From positions 38,910 to 102,909 of the forward strand of contig NZ_BDCF01000024.1 of the NCBI RefSeq assembly GCF_001613365.1: a DNA stretch of 64,000 nt. The letters are read 5' to 3'. Both the position numbers and the translations under genes were made by a program. Under the pieces are notes generated by a model that searched no databases, was not told the DNA's origin, and worked only from the letters and a program-made list of their open reading frames with translations. Position 1 is the stretch's first letter, and every line of letters starts with the position of its first letter. The stretch is from Nocardia xishanensis NBRC 101358 (lineage in GTDB: Bacteria; Actinomycetota; Actinomycetes; Mycobacteriales; Mycobacteriaceae). Positions 19,174 through 27,812 of the stretch are shown one piece after another.

Positions 19174-19395
19174 TCAGTCGGCGAGCCGGAAACCCGCCCG
19201 CTCGACCGCGGCCGCCACCGTCTCGCGCTCGACCGGGCCGCCGCCTTCGACGGTCACCGTGCCGCCCTCGAGATCGACGCTCACTTCCGTGACGCCGGGG
19301 ATCGAGCCGACCTTGTCGCGCACCTTGCCGACGCAGCAGCCGCATGTCATCCCGGTGACGGCGAAGGTAGTGGTCGTGGATGCCGCGGTGCTCAT
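19174..19395 (-). CDS. Heavy-metal-associated domain protein (copper chaperone type)
   Basis: A 73-residue HMA-domain protein. TTFAVTGMTCGCCVGKVRDKV holds the metal-binding CxxC (here CGCC), and IPGVTEVSVDLEGGTVTVEG forms the ferredoxin-like beta-alpha-beta fold. CopZ-type proteins carry Cu(I) to a P-type ATPase. The ATG at 19395 follows GAGGAGAAG. No ATPase gene is adjacent. A CsoR-like site upstream (19445-19459) suggests copper induction. Confidence 0.9.
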   Translation of the reverse strand: MSTAASTTTTFAVTGMTCGCCVGKVRDKVGSIPGVTEVSVDLEGGTVTVEGGGPVERETVAAAVERAGFRLAD

Positions 19396-19444
19396 GTCTT
19401 CTCCTCGTTCCATGCGGCGGCACATCCGCCGCTCGCTATTACCC

Positions 19445-19459
19445 TACCCCCCTAGAGTA
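19445..19459. promoter_or_regulatory. Possible CsoR-type copper operator
   Basis: TACCCCCCTAGAGTA lies 50-64 bases upstream of the copper chaperone start. It matches the general shape of actinobacterial CsoR boxes, an imperfect palindrome with a TACCC.../...GGGTA core. The right half is imperfect (GAGTA instead of GGGTA). The match is from memory of the consensus. Confidence 0.45.
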
Positions 19460-19590
19460 TTCTGAGCAACGCGCCCGTTCGCCGTCTGCGTGTGGGCACG
19501 CGCCCGCCATCGCGCAGTGGGCGGCGACCGTGCGCGGGATGAGTGGGAAATCGAGGTGACAAACCACGCACCGTCGATGATGCTGGCGCC

Positions 19591-20103
19591 ATGCTGATTC
19601 GGACCGGCAGCGCGGCGGACGCGCACGCGATCGCGGCGCTGCACACCGCGAGCTGGCGCACGGCGTACGCGGGCATCATGCCGGACGATTACCTCGCCGG
19701 GCCGCTCGACGCGGACCGGTCGACGCTGTGGCGGCGACGCCTGACCGACGCGGTCACGCCCGGACTGTTCGTTGCCGAGGATGCCACGACATTGCTCGGC
19801 TTCGCCTACCTGCTGCCAACGGATGACGGACGGGTGCTCCTGGACAATCTGCACACCCGGCCGGGCAGCCTCGGGCGCGGGATCGGCAGCCGCCTGTTCG
19901 AGCGTGGTCTCACCTGGGCGGCGACCGAATTCCCTGGCCGTCCGGTGTATCTCGAGGTGCTGCGCGACAATGTCGCGGCCATCGCCTTCTACGAGCGGCG
20001 CGGCGGGCGGCGCACCGACGCGCGGATGGGGCGTTTCGACGCGGGCTTCGAACTGCCGGAGTACGAATACACCTGGGAGCCTGAGGCTTTCGATCGCTCC
20101 TAG
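19591..20103 (+). CDS. GNAT-family N-acetyltransferase
   Basis: A 170-residue GNAT protein. The N-terminal strand-helix MLIRTGSAADAHAIAALHTASWRTAYAGI, LLDNLHTRPGSLGRGIGSRLFERGL (the acetyl-CoA pyrophosphate loop, here RGIGSRL in place of the usual Q/RxxGxG/A) and YLEVLRDNVAAIAFYERRGGRR are typical. The substrate is unknown. An ATG at 19579 in another frame is not used; the start at 19591 gives the standard fold. It appears to be a single-gene unit. Confidence 0.85.
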   Translation: MLIRTGSAADAHAIAALHTASWRTAYAGIMPDDYLAGPLDADRSTLWRRRLTDAVTPGLFVAEDATTLLGFAYLLPTDDGRVLLDNLHTRPGSLGRGIGSRLFERGLTWAATEFPGRPVYLEVLRDNVAAIAFYERRGGRRTDARMGRFDAGFELPEYEYTWEPEAFDRS

Positions 20104-20405
20104 CTCGCCTCCGAGCGACGGCGGACCGTCGACCTGCGCACCGACGCGATTCGCCGGGGGCAGACGGCCGCGCTCGAGCGAGCCGACTCGTCGTACCCGG
20201 CACCCCCATTTGCCCAGCCTCGGACAACTCGCGTCCGATGATCCCGTTCGAGTCCCCCGGCTCGTCAGGAGCCCCCAGTAGCCGCGACCGATTCGGCCTC
20301 CCCGCGCGAACCCCCGATCGGCCGACGCGTCCGACGCTTCCCGCTGGAATACACTCCACCTCGATGGTTAACCGGAGCATAGCTGGAGCGAGCGAGGAGT
20401 CAGCC
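20104..20405. other. Intergenic region before the alpha/beta hydrolase
   Basis: No gene is supported in these 302 bases. The last 70 are less GC-rich and contain TACACT (about 20350), a candidate -10 element, and the palindrome GGTTAACC (about 20367), which may be the promoter and a regulator site for the hydrolase gene. Confidence 0.4.
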
Positions 20406-21368
20406 ATGAGCGTGCGTCCGCGGTGGTATCGCGACCAGCAGGCGTGGCGGGACCTGCAGCGGTTCATGCCCGAGCGACTGCGGCTGACCGGCGACACCGC
20501 GCCCGCCGAGGAGTACTGGGACTGGCGCGGTCACCACGTGCACCTGGACCGGTATCCCCTGCCCGACGCTCCCGCCAAGATCGTGCTGCACCACGGGGTC
20601 GGCACCAACGGCAGGCAGATGAGCATGGTCGCCGGGGCGACGCTGGCCCAGCGCGGCTTCGAGACCGTCGCCCTGGACAACCTCGGCTACGGACTGACCC
20701 GGGTCGCCGACGGCGCCGCCTTCGGCTACCGCGACTGGATCCAGCTCACCACCGACTTCCTCGCCTACGAAAGCACCCGCGACGACCGGCCGATCGTGCT
20801 CTACGGCCTCAGCGCGGGCGGCATGCTGACCTACCACGTCGCGGCGCGCGCACCGCGCGGCACTTTGCGCGGCATCGTCGGCACGACCTTCCTCGACCCG
20901 CGCGACAAGAACGTCTGGCGCGCGGTCTCCCACGACACGTTCCACGCCACCTTCGGTACCGCCGTGTTCAACCTGGTCGCCCGCACTCCACTGCGCGGCG
21001 TGCGCTACCCGATGTCGCTGGCTTCGAAGATGAGCGCACTGTGCAACAACCCGGACGCGTTGAAAGTCTTCCTGCGCGACAAGACCTCGGCGGGCAGCTG
21101 GGTCTCGGCGAAGTTCTTCAGCGAATTCGGTTCCTACACCCCCGAAGTCGAACCAGCGGCCTTCGACATCTGCCCTGTCCTGCACACGCAACCGGCGGAA
21201 GATCACTGGACGCCACTCGAACTCAGCCAGCCGGTGACCGGCGCGATCACGAAGGTGCCTGTCACCACCGTCATGCTCGGCAACGCCGGGCACTACCCGC
21301 TCGAAGAGCCGGGCCTGAGCCAGATGCACGACGCCATCACCGAGTTCGTCACGGAGCACACACGATGA
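20406..21368 (+). CDS. Alpha/beta hydrolase
   Basis: A 320-residue alpha/beta hydrolase. KIVLHHGVGTNGRQMSM carries the oxyanion HG, VLYGLSAGGMLTYHVAARAP is the nucleophile elbow (G-L-S-A-G), and LGNAGHYPLEEPG carries the late histidine. The acid is probably in the QPAEDHWTP region. It lacks an obvious signal peptide. GAGGAG lies 8 bases before the ATG at 20406; an in-frame ATG at 20364 is possible. The substrate is unknown. Its context with a second, HSL-type hydrolase gene 160 bases downstream suggests ester or lipid turnover. Confidence 0.85.
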   Translation: MSVRPRWYRDQQAWRDLQRFMPERLRLTGDTAPAEEYWDWRGHHVHLDRYPLPDAPAKIVLHHGVGTNGRQMSMVAGATLAQRGFETVALDNLGYGLTRVADGAAFGYRDWIQLTTDFLAYESTRDDRPIVLYGLSAGGMLTYHVAARAPRGTLRGIVGTTFLDPRDKNVWRAVSHDTFHATFGTAVFNLVARTPLRGVRYPMSLASKMSALCNNPDALKVFLRDKTSAGSWVSAKFFSEFGSYTPEVEPAAFDICPVLHTQPAEDHWTPLELSQPVTGAITKVPVTTVMLGNAGHYPLEEPGLSQMHDAITEFVTEHTR

Positions 21369-21528
21369 CAGTCGATGTGTGCGCGAGGGCGACGCTCGCC
21401 CGATCGCCCGCATGCCGCGACCCCGGTGGCAGCATCGATGATGTCGGTACTCGACCCGCCCCGGGGCCGATCCGTCGCGGCACGTCATGACGTGCCGCGA
21501 GTCAGAACCGCACAAGAGAGGTGTTCCC

Positions 21529-22635
21529 GTGCCGGTCGATCCCACCATCCCAATGCCCGAGGTGCCCGCGGGCACGCGGACGGCCGCGGCGGCAGTCCGC
21601 GGCTTGCTCCGATTGCCGCCGCGCGCCAAACGCGCGCTCGCCGGTCCCGCGGTGCACCGCGACGGCAACGAACTCGACCTCGACGCCCACTTGCTCCTGC
21701 GCATCACCAAGGCGTTGCCGAGACAGGCGCCGGAGCCGATGCGGCTGCGACGCCAGGCGCGGCGAATGGCTGCGATCGGCGCGGGTCGGCGCGCACCCGT
21801 GCGCGTCGAGGACATCACGGTCGCGGGCGCCGCCGGTTCGCTGCGGGCCCGGCTGTACGACCCCGGTGCGACCGACGCGTTGCTCGTCTACTTCCACGGC
21901 GGCGGCTGGGTCATCGGCGATCTCGACACGCACGACGCGCTCTGCCGGACCATCGCGCACACCGCGCGGATTCGGATGGTCGCGGTCGACTACCGGCTCG
22001 CACCCGAGCATCCCTATCCTGCGGCCGTCGATGACGCCGTCGCCGCGTTCCGCGACATCGTCGCGCGCGCAGGCGAATTCGGTGTCGGGGCCGAACGCGT
22101 CGCGGTGGGAGGCGACAGCGCGGGCGGTCATCTGGCCGCGGTGCTGTGCCAGCGGACCCGCCGCGACGGCGGACCCGCTCCCCTGCTCCAGCTGCTGATC
22201 TATCCGCCGACTGACCTGACCGGAAAAGCCGAGTCCCGCACGACGTTCGCCGAGGGATTCGCACTCACCCGCACCGACATCGACTTCTTCGACCGCTGCT
22301 TCCTGCCGCCCGATCTCGATCGCACCCGGCCGGATGTGTCACCGCTCTACGCCGAGACCACCGCCGGGCTCCCCCGCGCCGTCGTGATCACCGCGGGCTT
22401 CGACCCGCTGCGCGACGAGGGCGAGGCCTACGCGGCCCGCCTGCGCGCCGACGGCGTGCCCGTGGCGGCGCGGCGATTCGCCGGCTACATGCACGGCTTC
22501 GTCAACAACGCGCTCGCCTTCGACCCCGCGGTCGGAGAGATCGCCGCGATGCTCGCCGACGCGCTGGCCGCGGCTCCCGGCTCCCCCGCCGACTCGGAGC
22601 CGGACAGCGGGCGGAGCCAGATCGCCACATCCTGA
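21529..22635 (+). CDS. HSL-family alpha/beta hydrolase (esterase/lipase)
   Basis: A 368-residue hormone-sensitive-lipase-type esterase. The HGGG oxyanion motif (LLVYFHGGGWVIGDLDTHD), YRLAPEHPYPAAVDD, the nucleophile GDSAGGHLA, the acid in AGFDPLRDEGEAYA and the histidine in YMHGF are all present. The N-terminal 100 residues form the cap. The GTG at 21529 follows AGAGAGG; an ATG at 21487 would add 14 residues without support. No signal peptide is seen, so a cytosolic or cell-associated esterase is likely. Confidence 0.88.
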   Translation: MPVDPTIPMPEVPAGTRTAAAAVRGLLRLPPRAKRALAGPAVHRDGNELDLDAHLLLRITKALPRQAPEPMRLRRQARRMAAIGAGRRAPVRVEDITVAGAAGSLRARLYDPGATDALLVYFHGGGWVIGDLDTHDALCRTIAHTARIRMVAVDYRLAPEHPYPAAVDDAVAAFRDIVARAGEFGVGAERVAVGGDSAGGHLAAVLCQRTRRDGGPAPLLQLLIYPPTDLTGKAESRTTFAEGFALTRTDIDFFDRCFLPPDLDRTRPDVSPLYAETTAGLPRAVVITAGFDPLRDEGEAYAARLRADGVPVAARRFAGYMHGFVNNALAFDPAVGEIAAMLADALAAAPGSPADSEPDSGRSQIATS

Positions 22636-22768
22636 GCCCGGCAGGCAACCGAGCTTCTGGCGTCGGCACGCAGTTCGCGTCCACGGCAAAAGGTTTCGTC
22701 CCCAACACGCTGCGGCACGTCAGGGTGCGAGATAGACTCCGGCACACCGTGGTACGGGAGGTTCGGCC

Positions 22769-23419
22769 CTGGACACACTGTGGACGTTCGTCGTCAACCG
22801 ACGGCACCAGCTGCTCGTCGACTCGTATTTGCATGTCTCGGCGGTGATCCAGTCGCTGCTGGTCGCCGCGCTCATCGCGGTGGCGCTCGGCGTGCTCGTC
22901 TACCGCAGCCCGTTCGGTTCGGCGGCGGCGACGGCCGCGGCGAGCGCGATCCTGACGGTGCCCTCGTTCGCGCTGCTCGGTCTGCTGATCCCGATCCTCG
23001 GGCTCGGCGTCGGGCCGACCGTCACGGCGCTCGTGCTCTACGCGCTGCTGCCGATCCTGCGCAACACCATCGTCGGGCTGGCCGCGGTGGATCCGTCGGT
23101 GGTGGACGCCGCCCGCGGTGTCGGGATGAACCGGATGCGAGTGCTCGCCGCGGTCGAGCTGCCGCTGGCCTGGCCATCGATCCTGACCGGTATGCGGGTC
23201 AGCACCCAGATGATCATGGGCATACTGGCGCTCGCCGCCTACGCCAAGGGCCCTGGCCTCGGCAATCTGATCTTCTCCGGGCTGTCCCGGCTCGGCAGCC
23301 CCAACGCCGTGCCGCAGGCATTGACGGGCACGGTGCTGATCATCGTGCTCGCCCTGCTGCTGGACGGCCTGTTCGTCCTCGTGGGGCGACTGACCACATC
23401 GAAGGGGATTCGTGACTGA
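22769..23419 (+). CDS. Osmoprotectant-type ABC transporter permease (ProW/OpuC family)
   Basis: A 216-residue permease with about 5-6 membrane segments and the EAA-type loop DPSVVDAARGVGMNRMRVLAAVELPLAWPSILTG. The conserved N-terminus LDTLWTFVVNRRHQLLVDSYLHVSAV reads upstream of the usual start choices. The only initiator at its beginning is CTG at 22769, preceded by GGGAGG with 7-base spacing; a TTG at 22829 would remove the first 20 residues. It is the first gene of a four-gene importer operon and ends 8 bases into the ATPase gene. Confidence 0.85.
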   Translation: MDTLWTFVVNRRHQLLVDSYLHVSAVIQSLLVAALIAVALGVLVYRSPFGSAAATAAASAILTVPSFALLGLLIPILGLGVGPTVTALVLYALLPILRNTIVGLAAVDPSVVDAARGVGMNRMRVLAAVELPLAWPSILTGMRVSTQMIMGILALAAYAKGPGLGNLIFSGLSRLGSPNAVPQALTGTVLIIVLALLLDGLFVLVGRLTTSKGIRD

Positions 23420-24584
23420 CACCGAGACCGTGTCCGGCGTAGAGATCGTGCTCGACGCCGTAACCAAACGGTATCCGGGACAACACGATCCGGCCGTGGA
23501 CGAGGTGTCGCTGACCATACCGGCCGGCGAGATCGTCGTCCTCGTCGGCCCATCGGGCTGCGGCAAGACCACGACCATGCGCATGATCAACCGGCTGATC
23601 GAACCGACCTCGGGCGCCATCACCATCGGCGGCCGCGACGCCGCCGCGATGAATCCCGATCAGCTGCGCCGCGGCATCGGCTACTCGATCCAGCAGGCCG
23701 GCCTCTTCCCGCACATGACGGTGGCCAAGAACATCGCGACCGTGCCCGGGTTGCTCGGCTGGGACCGCGCGCGCATCGCCGCGCGCGTCGACGCGATGCT
23801 CGACCTCGTCGGTCTCGACCCGGACACCTTCCGCGGCCGCTACCCGCGTCAGCTCTCCGGCGGACAGCAGCAGCGCGTGGGGGTGGCGCGCGCACTGGCC
23901 GCCGACCCGCCCGTGCTGCTGATGGACGAACCGTTCGGCGCGGTCGACCCGATCACCCGTGGGCTGTTGCAGGACGAATTGCTGCGATTGCAGGCGGAAC
24001 TCGGCAAGACCATCGTCTTCGTCACCCACGATTTCGCCGAGGCGGTGAAACTCGGCGACCGGATCGCCGTGCTCGGCGACCGGTCCAAGATCCTCCAGTA
24101 CGACACCCCGGCCGCGATCCTCGCCGATCCCGCCGACGACACCGTGGCCGGGTTCGTCGGCGCCGACGCCTCGCTCAAGCAGCTGACGCTGACCAGGGTC
24201 GGCGACGTGGACCTAGGCGACTGCCCGAGCGCGAGGCAAGACGAACCGGCGGAGACCTTGCGCGCTGCGCTGGCGGGCCGGGAATGGCCGTGGGCGCTGA
24301 TCCTCGACGCACGGCGACGGCCGCTGCGCTGGGTGTCGGCCGAGCAACTGACGAACGCGGAGACGCTGCGCGATATCGGCAGCCCGATCGGTCAGGCGCT
24401 GTCGCTGCGATCGACGCTGCAGGACGCGCTGGAGGCCCTGCTCGCCGAGCAGACCGCGACCGCGGTGGTCACCGACGCGCGCGGTGAATACGCGGGCCTG
24501 ATCACGATCGACACGCTGGTCGGGCACCTGTCGGCCATGCGGGCTCGCCACGGCGGCGAGCGGCCCGCCGAGGCGACATCGTGA
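23412..24584 (+). CDS. Osmoprotectant-type ABC transporter ATP-binding protein with CBS domains
   Basis: A 390-residue ATPase of the ProV/OpuCA type. Walker A is GPSGCGKTT, the signature is LSGGQQQRVGVARA, Walker B is VLLMDEPFGAVDP, and the switch histidine is in VFVTHD. Two CBS repeats fill about residues 275-380; in OpuA-type systems they gate activity by ionic strength. GTG start at 23412, overlapping the first permease gene; the stop overlaps the next GTG (GTGA). Confidence 0.9.
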   Translation: MTDTETVSGVEIVLDAVTKRYPGQHDPAVDEVSLTIPAGEIVVLVGPSGCGKTTTMRMINRLIEPTSGAITIGGRDAAAMNPDQLRRGIGYSIQQAGLFPHMTVAKNIATVPGLLGWDRARIAARVDAMLDLVGLDPDTFRGRYPRQLSGGQQQRVGVARALAADPPVLLMDEPFGAVDPITRGLLQDELLRLQAELGKTIVFVTHDFAEAVKLGDRIAVLGDRSKILQYDTPAAILADPADDTVAGFVGADASLKQLTLTRVGDVDLGDCPSARQDEPAETLRAALAGREWPWALILDARRRPLRWVSAEQLTNAETLRDIGSPIGQALSLRSTLQDALEALLAEQTATAVVTDARGEYAGLITIDTLVGHLSAMRARHGGERPAEATS

Positions 24585-25351
24585 CCGCCGCCGTCGCCGC
24601 GTCCGCACCGGTCGCCGCGCGCCGAGCCGAGCGGCTGCGGTTGCTCGTCCAGCCCGCGCTGGTCCTGGCGCTGACGGTCGGCGTCCTGGTGTGGGCGTTC
24701 CGGCGCGATCTCACAGCCACCCAGCGCGCGAGCATCAACGCGAGCAACATCGCCACCGTCACCTGGCAGCACGTTGTGCTCACCGCGACGGTGGTGCTGA
24801 TCGTCGTCGCGGTGGCGGTGCCGCTGGGCACCCTGCTCACCAGGCCCGGATATCGCCGTCTCGCACCGGTTTTCGTCGGTATCGCCAATGTCGGCGCGGC
24901 CGCGCCCGCCATCGGGTTGATCGTGCTGTGCTATCTGGCGACCCGGACGACCGGTTTCTGGATCGGCGTCGCGCCGATCGCCTTCTACACACTGCTTCCG
25001 GTGCTGCGCAACACGATCCTGGGGTATCAACAGGTGGATCGGACGCTGGTCGACGCGGGCCGCGGCCAGGGAATGTCGGCGGCGACGGTGTTGCGGCGCA
25101 TCGAGTTTCCGCTCGCGGTCCCCTACATCCTCGCTGGTCTGCGGACCTCGCTGGTGCTGGCCGTCGGCACCGTGACGCTCTCGTTCCTGGTGAGCGCGGG
25201 CGGGCTGGGAATTCTCATCGACACCGGATACAAGCTGCGCGACAACGTCACCCTGGTCGTCGGCGCCGTGCTGGCGGTGGCGTTGGCGCTGCTCGTCGAT
25301 TGGCTCGGCGCGCTGGCCGAACGCTTCCTCGGACCGAGGGGGTTGACGTGA
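24581..25351 (+). CDS. Osmoprotectant-type ABC transporter permease (second)
   Basis: A 256-residue permease with about six membrane segments and the EAA loop DRTLVDAGRGQGMSAATVLRRIEFPLAVPYILAG. It is the paralogue of the first permease (22769); systems of this kind use a heterodimer. The GTG overlaps the ATPase stop (GTGA). The stop TGA overlaps the binding-protein ATG (TGATG). The N-terminal 25 residues are basic and cytosolic. Confidence 0.9.
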   Translation: MTAAVAASAPVAARRAERLRLLVQPALVLALTVGVLVWAFRRDLTATQRASINASNIATVTWQHVVLTATVVLIVVAVAVPLGTLLTRPGYRRLAPVFVGIANVGAAAPAIGLIVLCYLATRTTGFWIGVAPIAFYTLLPVLRNTILGYQQVDRTLVDAGRGQGMSAATVLRRIEFPLAVPYILAGLRTSLVLAVGTVTLSFLVSAGGLGILIDTGYKLRDNVTLVVGAVLAVALALLVDWLGALAERFLGPRGLT

Positions 25352-26328
25352 TGCGCGGCGGACGGCTGCGGGCGCTGGTCGCGGCGGCGCTGCTGCTGAT
25401 GCTGAGCGGCTGCGGTCTGGAGTCGGGCGGCGCGGTGCCGCTGCGCGTCGGGCCGGGCAGCATCCAGCCCTCACCCGAACTCGACGGCGTCACGATCACG
25501 GTGGGCTCCAAGGACTTCACCGAACAGAACATCCTGGGCTACCTCGTCGAATTCGCGATGACCGCGGCCGGTGCGAACGTGCGGGACCTGACCAACATCC
25601 AGGGCTCCAACAGCCTGCGCGACGCGCAGCTGCACGGCCAGATCGACGTCGCCTACGACTACACCGGCACCGGCTGGATCAATTACCTCGGCAACGAAAC
25701 CCCGGTGCCGAGCGAGCTCGGACAGTTCGAGGCGGTGCGCGACGCCGACCGCGCCGCGCACGGCATGGTGTGGACGGCGATGGCGCCGATGAACAACACC
25801 TACGCCCTGGTGACCAGCAGCCGCACCGCCGAGGAGACCGGCGTACGGACGCTGTCGGACTACGCCAGGCTCGTCGCCACCGACCCGGCCGCCGCGGCCA
25901 CCTGCGTCGGCACCGAATTCAATGTTCGCCAGGACGGCTACCCTGGCCTGGCCCGCAAATACGGTATCGACGTCGGCAAGGTGCGCAAGCAGATCATGCA
26001 GGATCCCCTCGTCTACCAGGCCACCGCCGACGCCCGCCAGTGCCGCTTCGGCTCGGTCGCCGCCACCGACGGACGTATACCGGCACTGAATCTCGTTCTG
26101 CTGCAAGACGATCTGGCGTTCTTCCCGAAGTACAACGCGGCATTGGTGCTGCGCGCCGACTTTCACGACGCGCACCCGCGGATCGCCGAGATCATGGCTC
26201 CGATCTCCGCGCTGCTCACCAACGAGGTGATCACCGATCTGAACCGCCAGGTCGACGTGGACGGACGCGAGCCCGCCGAGGTCGCCCGTGACTGGCTCGT
26301 CACCAGGGGCTTCGTCACCGCGGAATAG
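25351..26328 (+). CDS. Osmoprotectant-type substrate-binding lipoprotein (OpuCC/ProX-like)
   Basis: A 325-residue lipoprotein: signal peptide of about 20 residues with lipobox LSGC, then the glycine-betaine-type binding domain. GVTITVGSKDFTEQNILGYLVEFAM is the family's first strand and GQIDVAYDYTGTGW its second ligand loop. It would deliver choline, betaine or a similar quaternary amine to the two permeases. ATG at 25351 overlaps the permease stop; an adjacent GTG at 25348 is possible. It closes the operon. Confidence 0.9.
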   Translation: MRGGRLRALVAAALLLMLSGCGLESGGAVPLRVGPGSIQPSPELDGVTITVGSKDFTEQNILGYLVEFAMTAAGANVRDLTNIQGSNSLRDAQLHGQIDVAYDYTGTGWINYLGNETPVPSELGQFEAVRDADRAAHGMVWTAMAPMNNTYALVTSSRTAEETGVRTLSDYARLVATDPAAAATCVGTEFNVRQDGYPGLARKYGIDVGKVRKQIMQDPLVYQATADARQCRFGSVAATDGRIPALNLVLLQDDLAFFPKYNAALVLRADFHDAHPRIAEIMAPISALLTNEVITDLNRQVDVDGREPAEVARDWLVTRGFVTAE

Positions 26329-26464
26329 CCGTGTTCGCAGGCTTTTCGCACGCCGCGCACAGGGCGTGACCGCTGCGACGCGTGCGGTAGGTGTGCGAGG
26401 ATTACCGGCAGGGTGGCGCGGATGATCTTGACCTGTAGTGCGGTTGAGGTTTGATGATGGTGCG

Positions 26465-27096
26465 GTGACTGATGACGGAATCACTTTGATAGATGTGTGG
26501 GAGCTGCCCGAGGACCGGATCGACGAGTCCGTGGCGCGCTGGCGGGAGCGCGTCGCCCTGATCCGCACCGCCCCCGGTTTCCGGGACGCGCGGATGCACC
26601 GCAGACTGGACCCGGAGGCCCGGCTCGGCCTGGTCAACGTGGCGCACTGGGACAGCATCGAAGCCAGGGACGAGGCGCTGGCGAATCCCGGCTTCACCGC
26701 GTCGGTGCGGCCACCGCGACGAACTATGCCACCGTGCGAGGCGGCTGGTATCGGGTAGCGGCCGAATTCCACGCGGCGGGAAACGATTCGGGGGACGGGC
26801 CGGGAATCACCTTCGTCAACGCCTTCGAGCTGCCCGTCGAGCGGATCGAGGAATACCTGCCGCATTGGCTCGGCCACGCGGAGCTGATCAGCAAGGCGCC
26901 CGGCTTCCGGGACAACCGGCTGCACCGCGCGGTGGACGCGGACACTCGCTTTCAGCTGGTCGATATCGCGCACTGGGACAGCGCCGAAGCGTGGCGCGCG
27001 GCGGCCGACGATCCCAGCTTCCAGCAACGCCTGTCCGACTCTCCCGAGTTCGCCATCGCCAACCCCGCGCTCTTCCGGGTCGCCGCCGCGTTCTGA
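26465..27096 (+). pseudogene. Two-domain antibiotic-biosynthesis-monooxygenase-type protein, frameshifted
   Basis: The first ABM-like domain (VTDDGITLIDVWELPEDRIDES, FRDARMHRRLDP, NVAHWDSIEARDEAL) reads from GTG 26465 to about 26706. The second (GITFVNAFELPVERIEEYLPHWLGH, FRDNRLHRAVDA, DIAHWDSAEAWRAAADDPSF) reads to 27096 in another frame. The two are clear repeats of one domain, so a single frame change at about 26700-26712 (one base lost after FTASV) splits a gene of about 210 residues. As it stands, the first frame stops at 26758. ABM dimeric barrels act in small-molecule oxidation or haem degradation; the substrate is unknown. Confidence 0.65.
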
Positions 27097-27115
27097 GCGC
27101 CGACAACCCTGTAAA

Positions 27116-27451
27116 TCAAGCGCTTTCGGCCAGCACCGGCGCGTACTCCCGCCGCGCCATGGACATTTGACGTTGGTCGACATCGGCATCGGCCAACGCA
27201 TCTTCGCTCTCGGTGCGCGCGGCGATCAGCTCGCCCTCGGCTAGGCGGCGCGTGATCGACCCGGCGAGCGCCAGGGCGAGCCGGGGGGCGGTGTTGCGCA
27301 CCGCGATTCCGGATCGGGTCGCAGGAAGCAACATTGCGCGGGCGAAGCGGAAGCTCTGCTGCTTGGCGTCGACCATCGGCCGATGCCCGGTCTCGTACCG
27401 GCGCAGCGCGGCCTGGATATCGCCGGGTGACCGGCACAGTTCGTCGGCGAG
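27116..27451 (-). pseudogene. 3' remnant of an FAD-dependent monooxygenase
   Basis: The minus frame from about 27451 to the stop at 27116 encodes LADELCRSPGDIQAALRRYE, GHRPMVDAKQQSFRFAR and LPATRSGIAVRNTAPRLAL. This is the C-terminal part of a PHBH-type flavin monooxygenase. The FAD-binding two-thirds (GxGxxG, GD and so on) is absent, and the upstream sequence shows no homology. It meets a 5'-less MarR gene at about 27451-27500, head to head. Confidence 0.7.
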
Positions 27452-27500
27452 CCGGGTCCGAATCCGCACGGACACCTCGACGATGGCGCAGTCCGCGAGC

Positions 27501-27758
27501 GCGCTCGAAAGGAAGAATCTCGTCAGACGCACCGTCAACCCGTCGGACAAGAGCGAACAGCGGATCACGTTGACGCGCACCGGCCGTCGCGAGTACGCCG
27601 AACTGCTCGGGAAAGCCGATGAGGTGCAACGGATACTGTTCTCCGCCCTGCATCCCGACGGGCATGCGGCCGCTCTCGCGGTGCTCCGCGACCTTGCCGG
27701 AGTCCATGCCGATCCGGAGGAGCGTGATGTCGCACCGCCGCCACGTCCTGCGTCGTGA
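27501..27758 (+). pseudogene. 3' remnant of a MarR-family regulator
   Basis: The plus frame from about 27501 encodes ALERKNLVRRTVNPSDKSEQ and then RITLTRTGRREYAELLGKADE. This is the wing and C-terminal dimerisation helix of MarR; the recognition helix and everything N-terminal are missing. The stop is at 27758. It is divergent from the monooxygenase remnant. Regulators of this type commonly sit divergent to the oxidoreductase they control. Confidence 0.7.
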
Positions 27759-27812
27759 AGCGCGCCCGGCCAGCTCGTCCGCTGAAAAGCCCAACGTCCA
27801 TGGTCAGTACAC

